Positions 8,420 through 14,850 of a stretch of DNA of 64,000 bases are shown here, piece after piece; position 1 is the first letter of the stretch; every line of letters begins with the position of its first letter. The position numbers and the translations under genes are program-made. This stretch comes from Isoptericola sp044389085 (GTDB taxonomy: Bacteria; Actinomycetota; Actinomycetes; Actinomycetales; Cellulomonadaceae): contig NZ_JBIRXP010000001.1 in NCBI RefSeq assembly GCF_044389085.1, positions 496,001 through 560,000 of the forward strand, given 5' to 3'. A model generated the notes under the pieces. It was not told where the DNA came from. It worked only from the letters and a program-made list of their open reading frames with translations, and searched no databases.

Positions 8420-8965
8420 TCAGACCGCGCCGACGTCCCGGTGGGCGACGTCGAGGGCCCGCGCCCACGCGGCGACGTCGTCGGGCAGCTCCGGGCTCAG
8501 GACGGGCGCCTCGGGGCCCATCAGCGCCACGACGTCCGGGGCAGGGACGCGTGCGTTCCCGGGGCCGAGGAAGCGGCCGGCCACGAGGCCTCGGCCGTAG
8601 AGCTGCCCGCGGCAGGTGAACACCTGCTCGATGTAGATGACGCGCGCGTCCCAGCCGAGCACGCGCGTGCTGATCTCGAACCGGTCGCCGAGCTTCAGCG
8701 AGCGCTTGTAGGTCATCGTCGACGCGGCGACCACCGGGTACCACTTGCGGTCGCCGATCTTGGCGAAGCCGTCGAGGTCGGCGATGAAGTTCGACCGGGC
8801 CACGTCCATCATCTGCAGGTACGAGCCGTTGTTCACGTGCAGGTACATGTCGAGGTCGCCGGGGTGCACGCGCAGGCGCGTCACGGACGGGTCGAGCAGG
8901 CCCTGACCAGGGACCGGCTTGCGGGGGCGCAGGGACGCCCAGGTGAGCTGGATCATTCGAGTCAC
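8420..8965 (-). CDS. Hotdog-fold acyl-CoA thioesterase
   Basis: Thioesterase of the 4HBT_2 hotdog family, 181 residues, expected to hydrolyse an acyl-CoA or acyl-ACP. The active-site segment HPGDLDMYLHVNNGSYLQMM holds Asp39, His43 and Asn45, followed by DVARSNF. The rest follows the hotdog pattern (YPVVAASTMTYKRSLKLGD, then VIYIEQVFTC). GTG 8965 is chosen because TACCCT sits 6 bases upstream; an in-frame ATG 3 codons later (8956) would remove little. A perfect inverted repeat abuts the -10, so a repressor probably controls it, perhaps in response to fatty acids. Confidence 0.82.
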   Translation of the reverse strand: MTRMIQLTWASLRPRKPVPGQGLLDPSVTRLRVHPGDLDMYLHVNNGSYLQMMDVARSNFIADLDGFAKIGDRKWYPVVAASTMTYKRSLKLGDRFEISTRVLGWDARVIYIEQVFTCRGQLYGRGLVAGRFLGPGNARVPAPDVVALMGPEAPVLSPELPDDVAAWARALDVAHRDVGAV

Positions 8966-8971
8966 CCGCGC

Positions 8972-8977
8972 AGGGTA
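8972..8977 (-). promoter_or_regulatory. Leaderless -10 for thioesterase
   Basis: TACCCT on the minus strand, 6 bases before GTG 8965. The palindrome at 8977-8996 abuts it upstream. Confidence 0.6.
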
Positions 8978-8996
8978 TACCGGCGACCGCCGGTAT
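8977..8996. promoter_or_regulatory. Perfect inverted repeat, probable operator
   Basis: Half-sites ATACCGGCG and CGCCGGTAT are exact reverse complements, separated by AC. The 20-base element covers the -10/-35 spacer of the thioesterase promoter. It looks like a TetR- or GntR-type site; the regulator is not in the immediate vicinity. Confidence 0.6.
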
Positions 8997-9007
8997 CAGG
9001 TACCTGA
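8996..9007. promoter_or_regulatory. Second perfect palindrome beside the operator
   Basis: TCAGGTACCTGA is a perfect 12-base palindrome sharing one base with the 8977-8996 repeat. It may be a second protein site around the -35 of the thioesterase promoter. Confidence 0.4.
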
Positions 9008-9027
9008 CGGGCCGGCCGTCCCGCGGC

Positions 9028-9627
9028 TCAGACCGGGGGAGCGGGGTCGTACTGGATCCCGCGCCGCACGCCGCGGGCCGCCTCCGGCGACTCCAGCCGC
9101 GCCACCAGGTGCAGGGCCATGTCGATGCCCGCCGAGACCCCGGCCGCCGTCACGACGTCCCCGTCGTCGACGAACCGGGCCTCCGTGTCCACGACGACGC
9201 TGGGGTCGATCTTCGCGAGCTCGTCGTAGTGGTCGCGGTGCGTGGTCGCCGGCCGCCCGGCCAGGAGCCCCGCGGCCGCCAGCACCAGCGCGCCCGTGCA
9301 CACGCTCGCGACGATCGGCGTCTGCAGGCGCACCTGCCGCAGCCACTCGAGGTGGGCGGGGTCGGCGAGCATCGCACGGGCGCCCCAGCCGCCCGGGTAC
9401 ACCAGCACGTGCAGCGGCCCCACGTCGTCGGCCGAGTGGGCGGGCACCAGCCGCAGCCCTTTCGCCAGGCGCACCCCGGCGCCGTCGCGCGAGAAGGTGG
9501 TCACGTGCGGCTTGAGGGAGGAGTGCTGCGCCCAGGCGGCCAGCACCTCGAACGGCCCGACGACGTCGAGCTCCTCCGCGTCGTCGAACACGAAGATCCC
9601 GATACGAAGCCCGCCGTCGGTGCTCAT
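9028..9627 (-). CDS. DJ-1/PfpI family protein, isonitrile-hydratase-like
   Basis: Cytosolic protein of 199 residues. The nucleophile elbow ASVCTGALVLAAAGLL holds Cys110-Thr111, as in isocyanide hydratases, which convert isonitriles to N-formamides. The N-terminal IFVFDDAEELDVVGPFEVL also matches that branch, as does the PATTH strand after the elbow. The ATG at 9627 has an AGGAG motif 6 bases upstream; the ATG two codons earlier (9633) is too close to it. The gene lies 41 bases downstream of nadA on the same strand and may share its mRNA. A role in general stress or glyoxal detoxification is an alternative. Confidence 0.8.
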   Translation of the reverse strand: MSTDGGLRIGIFVFDDAEELDVVGPFEVLAAWAQHSSLKPHVTTFSRDGAGVRLAKGLRLVPAHSADDVGPLHVLVYPGGWGARAMLADPAHLEWLRQVRLQTPIVASVCTGALVLAAAGLLAGRPATTHRDHYDELAKIDPSVVVDTEARFVDDGDVVTAAGVSAGIDMALHLVARLESPEAARGVRRGIQYDPAPPV

Positions 9628-9668
9628 GCCCATCTCCTGCGTCGTCGGGGCCGCCGCGGCCCCTGCGG

Positions 9669-10898
9669 TCAGATCCCCGGCAGCGCCAGCATCTGGTCGA
9701 GCGCCACCCGGGCCCAGTGCGCGTCGTCGGCGTCGACCACGATCCGGTTGACCATGCGCCCCTCGACCAGCGACTCCATCGCCCACACCAGGTGCGGCAG
9801 GTCGATACGGTTCATGGTCGAGCAGAAGCACACGGTCGAGTCCAGGTAGTGCACCTGCTTGTCCGGGTGGGCCTTGGCGAGGCGCCGCACCAGGTTGAGC
9901 TCGGTGCCGATCGCCCAGGCGCTGCCCGGCTCGGCGGCCTCCAGGGCCCTGATGATGTACTCGGTGGAGCCCACCTCGTCCGCCGCGGTGATCACCTCGT
10001 GCCGGCACTCCGGGTGCGCCATCACCGTCACCCCGGGCACCTTCTCGCGGATCTCGGAGACGTTGCGCGCGGAGAACCGCCCGTGCACCGAGCAGTGCCC
10101 CCGCCACAGGATCATGCGTGCGTCGCGCAGCTGCTGCTCGGTGAGGCCGCCCAGCGGCTTGCGCGGGTCGTAGACCACGCAGTCGTCCAGGCTCAGGCCG
10201 AGCTGGAGGACGGCGGTGTTGCGGCCGAGGTGCTGGTCGGGCAGGAAGAGCACCTTCCCGGTGCCCTCGACGCCCCCGACGCGGTCGAACGCCCAGCGCA
10301 GCGCGACCTGCGCGTTCGACGACGTGCACACCGTGCCGTCGTGGCGGCCGGTGAAGGCCTTGATCGCGGCAGAGGAGTTCATGTAGGTCACGGGCACGGT
10401 GTCGTCCGCGATGCCGACGTCCTGCAGCACCGCCCACGCCTCCTCGACCTGACCGATCTCGGCCATGTCGGCCATGGAGCAGCCCGCGGCCAGGTCGGGC
10501 AGCACGACCTGCTGCGCGTCGGAGGTGAGGATGTCCGCGCTCTCAGCCATGAAGTGCACGCCGCAGAACAGGACGAACTCCGCCTCCGGCCGGGCGGCGG
10601 CCTCGCGCGCCAGCTTGAAGGAGTCGCCGGTGACGTCGGCGAAGTCGATGACCTCGTCGCGCTGGTAGTGGTGGCCGAGGACGAACGCGCGCTCGCCCAG
10701 CGCGGCCCGCGCGGCCCGGGCGCGCTCCACCAGGTCCGGGTCAGACGGCGACGGCAGCGCCCCGGTGCACTCGACGCCGCGCTCGGAGGCGAGGTCGCGG
10801 CCCTGGCCGAGCAGCAGCAGCGCGGAGGATGCGGGCTCGGCGAAGCCGGACGAGGTGCCGGTCGAGCTGCCCGCGATGTCGTTCAGCAGGGTGGTCAC
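9669..10898 (-). CDS. nadA: Quinolinate synthase NadA
   Basis: Condenses iminoaspartate with dihydroxyacetone phosphate to quinolinate in NAD biosynthesis, using a [4Fe-4S] cluster. The 409-residue protein carries the three pseudo-repeat cores (LGHHYQRDEVIDFAD, YMNSSAAIKAF, MAHPECRHEV) and the cluster cysteines in FCGVHFMAES, HPECRHE and STVCFCSTMNR. The GTG start at 10898 gives VTTLLNDIAG; no Shine-Dalgarno is obvious. nadB and nadC are not in the window. Sitting next to erpA and tusA, it marks a small Fe-S neighbourhood, and NadA itself needs Fe-S delivery. Confidence 0.95.
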   Translation of the reverse strand: MTTLLNDIAGSSTGTSSGFAEPASSALLLLGQGRDLASERGVECTGALPSPSDPDLVERARAARAALGERAFVLGHHYQRDEVIDFADVTGDSFKLAREAAARPEAEFVLFCGVHFMAESADILTSDAQQVVLPDLAAGCSMADMAEIGQVEEAWAVLQDVGIADDTVPVTYMNSSAAIKAFTGRHDGTVCTSSNAQVALRWAFDRVGGVEGTGKVLFLPDQHLGRNTAVLQLGLSLDDCVVYDPRKPLGGLTEQQLRDARMILWRGHCSVHGRFSARNVSEIREKVPGVTVMAHPECRHEVITAADEVGSTEYIIRALEAAEPGSAWAIGTELNLVRRLAKAHPDKQVHYLDSTVCFCSTMNRIDLPHLVWAMESLVEGRMVNRIVVDADDAHWARVALDQMLALPGI

Positions 10899-11013
10899 GC
10901 GCCTATGTTTCCACAGCGGCTGCGTGCGGGACGCCGCGCGTCCGCCCCCGGCGGCGCACGCGCGCGAGCCGCCCGGCCCACCGCCGGGGCGCGGGCTGTG
11001 CCACGATCGCGGC

Positions 11014-11502
11014 ATGCAGGTGCTGCTCTGCGTCGGCGAGGACGCCGCGTCCCTGGCCCCCACGCTCGTGACGGCGTGGCGGGAGGCCGCGCCGTCGTGC
11101 GAGGTGCGTGTCGTCGCCCTGCCGGACCCGGCGTCGCCCGGGGGGTCCCACCGTGCGCCCGACCGTCCGGCTGCCGGGGTGTTCGTCCCGCTCGAGGCGC
11201 TCGGGCTGGTGAGCGTGGCGGGTCCGGGGGAGGGGCCTCTGTCGGCACCGGCCGCGGCGTCCGACCTCGTCGTCGTGCACCTCGCGGTGCTCGACGGCAC
11301 GACGCTGCGCGAGGGGCGCGTCCCGGCCGCCGTGGCCGCCGGGGCCCCGCACGCCGTGCCGGTCGTGGTGCTGGCCGGGCGCAGCGAGGTCTCGCGCCGT
11401 GAGTGGTCGGGCGCGGGCGTGAGCGGCGTGCACGAGACCGGAGACGACCTCGTGGCGGCGACGGCCCGGGTGGCGCGGACGTGGGCGCCGTCCTGGGCGT
11501 GA
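11014..11502 (+). CDS. Glycerate-kinase-like protein, truncated and divergent
   Basis: Protein of 162 residues that I can only partly place. Its second half, ASDLVVVHLAVLDGTTLREG then RVPAAVAAGAPHAVPVVVLAGR, follows the C-terminal half of glycerate-2-kinases (SDLVITGEGxLDxQTxxGK), but the Gly-Glu-Gly catalytic turn and the Lys are replaced. It is less than half the usual ~370 residues. The ATG is preceded by CACGAT at 6 bases, one base off the leaderless consensus. It may be a decayed paralogue or a binding protein with new use; conserved reading frame and codon bias suggest it is still expressed. Confidence 0.55.
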   Translation: MQVLLCVGEDAASLAPTLVTAWREAAPSCEVRVVALPDPASPGGSHRAPDRPAAGVFVPLEALGLVSVAGPGEGPLSAPAAASDLVVVHLAVLDGTTLREGRVPAAVAAGAPHAVPVVVLAGRSEVSRREWSGAGVSGVHETGDDLVAATARVARTWAPSWA

Positions 11503-11585
11503 CGAGCCGCCTCACGGCCTGGCCGGCTCGCGGGCCGTGGCGGCCCGCCCGTGGGCCGTGTCGTCGCACTGTCGGAATTCGCGCG

Positions 11586-11591
11586 TAGGAT
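11586..11591 (+). promoter_or_regulatory. -10 element for erpA
   Basis: TAGGAT, about 38 bases upstream of the ATG at 11629. The resulting leader holds a GGAGGAA ribosome-binding site, unlike the leaderless genes nearby. Confidence 0.5.
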
Positions 11592-11628
11592 CGGGAACAG
11601 CCGTACCGGTCCGCCTGTTGGAGGAAGC

Positions 11629-11979
11629 ATGACCGACACCACCGAGATCGCCACGCACGGCGTGGACCTGTCCGACGTCGCCGCCGACAAGGTCCGCAGC
11701 CTCCTCGAGCAGGAGGGCCGCGACGACCTTCGTCTGCGTGTGGCCGTCCAGCCCGGCGGCTGTTCCGGCCTGATCTACCAGCTCTACTTCGACGAGCGTC
11801 TCCTTGACGGCGACGCGCTGCGCGACTTCGACGGCGTCGAGGTCGTCGTGGACCGCATGAGCGTGCCCTACCTCGAGGGCGCGAAGATCGACTTCGCGGA
11901 CACCATCGAGAAGCAGGGCTTCACGATCGACAACCCGAACGCCGGCAGCTCCTGCGCCTGCGGCGGCTCGTTCAGCTGA
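11629..11979 (+). CDS. erpA: A-type iron-sulfur carrier ErpA/HesB
   Basis: Carrier that receives an Fe-S cluster from the assembly scaffold and hands it to apo-proteins. The 116-residue protein has the three A-type ligands: Cys45 in GGCSGLIY, and Cys109 and Cys111 in SSCACGGSF. It has a strong ribosome-binding site (GGAGGAA, 4 bases before the ATG). A perfect GC hairpin terminates it. NadA (an Fe-S enzyme) and the cytochrome genes on either side are plausible clients. Confidence 0.93.
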   Translation: MTDTTEIATHGVDLSDVAADKVRSLLEQEGRDDLRLRVAVQPGGCSGLIYQLYFDERLLDGDALRDFDGVEVVVDRMSVPYLEGAKIDFADTIEKQGFTIDNPNAGSSCACGGSFS

Positions 11980-12006
11980 GCGCACCGCACGCCGAGCGAC
12001 CTCGAC

Positions 12007-12037
12007 GGCCCGGCCGCCCCCACGGGGCGGCCGGGCC
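12007..12037 (+). terminator. Terminator of erpA
   Basis: Perfect 14-bp stem (GGCCCGGCCGCCCC with its complement) and a 3-base CAC loop, 27 bases after the stop. There is no T tract. Confidence 0.7.
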
Positions 12038-12078
12038 GACGTCGTCCGGTGCGTCGCCAGCGGCGGTCGGGCGTGGGC

Positions 12079-12351
12079 TCAGGGGGAGGCGTCGAGCCGC
12101 ACGGTGATCGACCACGCGGTGCCGCCGTCCTCGTCGGGGGTCTGCTCGGCCTCGCCGACGGTCGTGTGCCCGCGCATCCGCGCCCACGCGGGCACGTCGT
12201 GGCGCGCTGCCGGGTCGGTCGACAGGACGGTGAGGAGGGTCCCGGCCGGGCGGTCGCGGGCGGCCGCGGCCAGCCGGATCACGGGCAGCGGGCAGCGCAG
12301 GCCCCGGGCGTCCACCACGACGGCGTCCGGCCGGGCGTCGTCGGCGCTCAC
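12079..12351 (-). CDS. TusA-like sulfurtransferase
   Basis: Small sulfur-relay protein of 90 residues. The TusA/SirA signature DARGLRCPLPVIRLA places the persulfide-accepting Cys20 in the CPxP motif at the start of helix 1. Such proteins take sulfur from a cysteine desulfurase and pass it to tRNA, molybdopterin or dehydrogenase targets. Its GTG start overlaps the stop of the NifS-like gene by 4 bases (GTGA), so the two products are made together. In streptomycetes the two are found fused. The donor here is abnormal: it has no lysine. Confidence 0.85.
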   Translation of the reverse strand: MSADDARPDAVVVDARGLRCPLPVIRLAAAARDRPAGTLLTVLSTDPAARHDVPAWARMRGHTTVGEAEQTPDEDGGTAWSITVRLDASP

Positions 12352-13556
12352 AGCCCGGTCACCCCGAGCACGTCGCGCACGCGCCGCACCGCGGCCGGCA
12401 GGACGGCGAGGAAACGCTCGACGTCCTCCTCGGTCGTCGAGCGGTCGAGCGCGACCCGCACGTTGCCGTGCGTGAGCACCCCCATCGCCGCGAGCACGTG
12501 CGACGGCTCCAGCGTGCTCGAGGTGCAGGCCGAGCCGGAGCCGACGGCGAACCCGGCCCGGTCCAGCTCCGTCACGAGGGCCTCGCCGTCCACGAACAGG
12601 CACGAGAACGTCACGACGTGGGGGAGGCGGTCCTCCGGGTCGCCCACGACCTCGACGTCGGGGACGGCCGCGACGGCGGTCCGCAGGCGGTCCGTGAGGC
12701 GGCGTCGGCGGGAGTCCTCGGCGTCGCGGTCGGACGTCGTCGCCTGCAGGGCGACGGCGGCGGCGAACGCGGCGGGCACGCTCACCCCGCCGGGCGCCCA
12801 CGGGTCGGCGTCCTCCGGCTCCGGCGGGAGCGCCCGGACGCGCTGGCGCACGGCGAGCACCCCCACCCCGGCCGGCCCGCCCCAGTCGGCCGGGTGCGCG
12901 GCGAGGAGGTCCCAGGCGTCGGGGACGACGTCGTGGCCCAGCGACGCGCCCGCGTCCACGAGCAGGGGGACCCCCGCCGACCGTGCGGCCGCGTGCGCGG
13001 CCTCGAGCGGCTGCCGCGTGCCGACCTCGCCGTTGGCGTGCTGGAGCGCGGCGAGCGCGACGCCGGGGCGCGCGACCCGGTCCGCGAAGGCGTCCGCGTC
13101 GACGCGGCCGTGCCGGTCGACCTCCACGACGACGCGGGCGCCCCCGTGGGCGTGCGAGGCGTCGGCCGCCGCGTGCAGCACCGCCGCCCGCTCCGTGGCG
13201 CCGACGACGACGTCCCCGCCGGCGCGCCGGCGGGCTCGCGCCGTGCCGACCAGCCCGTCGCGCAGGGCGGACGCGTGGCTGGGGGTGAACCGCACCTCCT
13301 CGGTGCGCGCCCCGAGGACCGCGGCGACGGCCTCGCGTGCGCCGTCGAGGAGCCGGGCCGCCCGCCGTCCTTCCGTGTGCAGCCGGTGCGGGTCCGCCCA
13401 GCCGTCGTCGAGCGCCTGCAGGAACGCCTGGCGGGCCAGCGGGTGCAACGGCGCGCCGCCCCCGTTGTCCAGGTGCACCCGGGCGCTCGGGGCGGACGTC
13501 GCCGGGCCCGGCGACGCGGGGGAGTGGTTCCCGGTCGGATCGGTGGTGTCGGTCAC
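12348..13556 (-). CDS. Cysteine-desulfurase homologue with no lysine (PLP Lys missing)
   Basis: Class V aminotransferase-fold protein of 402 residues related to NifS/IscS. Recognisable motifs are HLDNGGGAPLHP, ANGEVGTRQP, the PLP-ring Asp201 in LLVDAGASLG, and the sulfur-carrying Cys344 in SGSACTSSTLEPSHVL. The Schiff-base site, normally SxHKxxGPxG, reads AAHPADWGGPAGVG at 219-232, and the whole translation holds not one lysine. The ring-stacking His (normally EH) is Arg123, and the Gln after the Asp is Ala204. It therefore should not form a normal PLP aldimine. It is coupled to tusA by a 4-base overlap. Family-level desulfurase activity is doubtful; a scaffold role is possible. Confidence 0.8.
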   Translation of the reverse strand: MTDTTDPTGNHSPASPGPATSAPSARVHLDNGGGAPLHPLARQAFLQALDDGWADPHRLHTEGRRAARLLDGAREAVAAVLGARTEEVRFTPSHASALRDGLVGTARARRRAGGDVVVGATERAAVLHAAADASHAHGGARVVVEVDRHGRVDADAFADRVARPGVALAALQHANGEVGTRQPLEAAHAAARSAGVPLLVDAGASLGHDVVPDAWDLLAAHPADWGGPAGVGVLAVRQRVRALPPEPEDADPWAPGGVSVPAAFAAAVALQATTSDRDAEDSRRRRLTDRLRTAVAAVPDVEVVGDPEDRLPHVVTFSCLFVDGEALVTELDRAGFAVGSGSACTSSTLEPSHVLAAMGVLTHGNVRVALDRSTTEEDVERFLAVLPAAVRRVRDVLGVTGL

Positions 13557-13698
13557 AGGTGTGCTCCGTAGGGCTGACGTGCGGGACGACGGCGCGGCCG
13601 GTCGTCCCTGCCGGGCGCTCCAGGCGCGCCCCGGGGCACGATCGTGCCATCTTTCGGGACCCGGGAACCCTCGGCACGGGCTTCTGCCCGGGCGCGAG

Positions 13699-13729
13699 GA
13701 TCTGACACCGGCGGGGATCGATCTGACAC
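13699..13729 (+). repeat. Direct repeat GATCTGACAC x2, 21-base period
   Basis: Two identical 10-mers with their starts 21 bases apart, so they lie on the same face of the helix two turns apart. They sit about 100 bases upstream of the ctaC -10. Possible activator or repressor sites. Confidence 0.45.
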
Positions 13730-13830
13730 TCCCCGAGGGTGTGTGTGCAAGAAGGAGTTGTGGACGTCCCGTGCGGAAAGAGTCACGCCCCGCGGGGGCT
13801 TTTGCGGCGTCGAACCTGCTCCGGGCGCGC

Positions 13831-13836
13831 TAGGCT
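13831..13836 (+). promoter_or_regulatory. -10 element for ctaC operon
   Basis: TAGGCT about 90 bases upstream of the ctaC start, with GTCGAA-like -35 sequence near 13809. It implies an untranslated leader of about 85 bases. Confidence 0.45.
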
Positions 13837-13926
13837 GCACTTCATCGAGGACGAAGGTCCTGTCCGCGTGCCTGTTGCCCAGAGGGGCCGTGGCGGTCGG
13901 GCAGGACGTGACGTGAAAGGCCTCCC

Positions 13927-14850
13927 TTGCACTCGAAGAGCCCCACCCGCACCCGGCGGGTCATCCTGCGCGCGACGGCGATCGCCGGCGCTGTCGCCGT
14001 GTTGGCCTCCGGTTGTGCCAGCGACTCCGTCAAGCGCGGATACCTGCCCGGCTACAGCGACGGGGAGGTGACCAACCAGACCGAGCGAATCACCAACCTC
14101 TGGGTCGGCTCCTGGATCGCGGCGCTGATCGTCGGTGTGATCACGTGGGGCCTGATGCTCTGGTGCGTCGCGGCTTACCGCAAGCGCCGGGACGACCACC
14201 AGCTCCCGATCCAGACGCGGTACCACATGCCGCTCGAGATCATGTACACGGCCGTGCCGACGATCATGATCCTGGTCCTGTTCTTCTTCACCGACCGCGA
14301 CATGTCGGCGGTGCAGGACACCAGCGCCGAGCCGGACGTGCAGATCCAGGTCATCGGCAAGCAGTGGAGCTGGGACTTCAACTACCTGGACGACGGCGTG
14401 TACGACTCCGGGCAGCACCTGCTCGACGTCGGCGGCCAGACGGTCGACGACGAGCTGGACGGCGCCCCGGGCACGTCCAAGGACGTCCCGACCCTCTACC
14501 TGCCGGTGGACCAGACGGTCGAGTTCACGCTCGACTCGCGCGACGTCATCCACTCCTTCTGGATCCCGGCCTTCCTGTACAAGCAGGACATGATCCCGGG
14601 CCGCACCAACACCTTCCAGGTCACCCCGACCCGCGAGGGCACGTACGCCGGCAAGTGCGCCGAGCTCTGCGGAGAGTTCCACTCCGGGATGCTCTTCAAC
14701 GTCAAGGTCGTGTCGCAGGCGGAGTACGACGCCCACATCGACGACCTGGCGGCCGCGGGCCAGACCGGCGAGCTCGGGCTCGACCTGAACCGCCAGCAGC
14801 ACGACGCGAACTTCCCGCAGGAAGACACCCTCCCGGAGGTCGAGAACTGA
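13927..14850 (+). CDS. ctaC: Cytochrome c oxidase subunit II (aa3)
   Basis: Carries the CuA centre that takes electrons from the bcc complex and feeds haem a. The 307-residue precursor has a basic N-terminus and lipobox VLASGC, with Cys30 lipidated. Two transmembrane helices follow, then a cupredoxin domain with CuA ligands His209 (VIHSFWIP), Cys244, Cys248, His252 and Met255 (CAELCGEFHSGM). The start is a TTG with GAAAGG 6 bases before it; no better ATG/GTG lies near. The stop overlaps the ctaD ATG by one base. With ctaD and ctaF it forms one operon. Confidence 0.96.
   Translation: MHSKSPTRTRRVILRATAIAGAVAVLASGCASDSVKRGYLPGYSDGEVTNQTERITNLWVGSWIAALIVGVITWGLMLWCVAAYRKRRDDHQLPIQTRYHMPLEIMYTAVPTIMILVLFFFTDRDMSAVQDTSAEPDVQIQVIGKQWSWDFNYLDDGVYDSGQHLLDVGGQTVDDELDGAPGTSKDVPTLYLPVDQTVEFTLDSRDVIHSFWIPAFLYKQDMIPGRTNTFQVTPTREGTYAGKCAELCGEFHSGMLFNVKVVSQAEYDAHIDDLAAAGQTGELGLDLNRQQHDANFPQEDTLPEVEN

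Larger units (their letters stand above)
13557..13926. other. Divergent control region, 370 bases
   Basis: Gene-free stretch between the NifS-like gene and ctaC. It holds two GATCTGACAC repeats 21 bases apart (13699-13708, 13720-13729), a GT-rich run at 13739-13748, a TAGGCT -10 element at 13831 and the ctaC ribosome-binding site GAAAGG at 13915-13920. No further open reading frame with coding character was seen. Confidence 0.6.
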
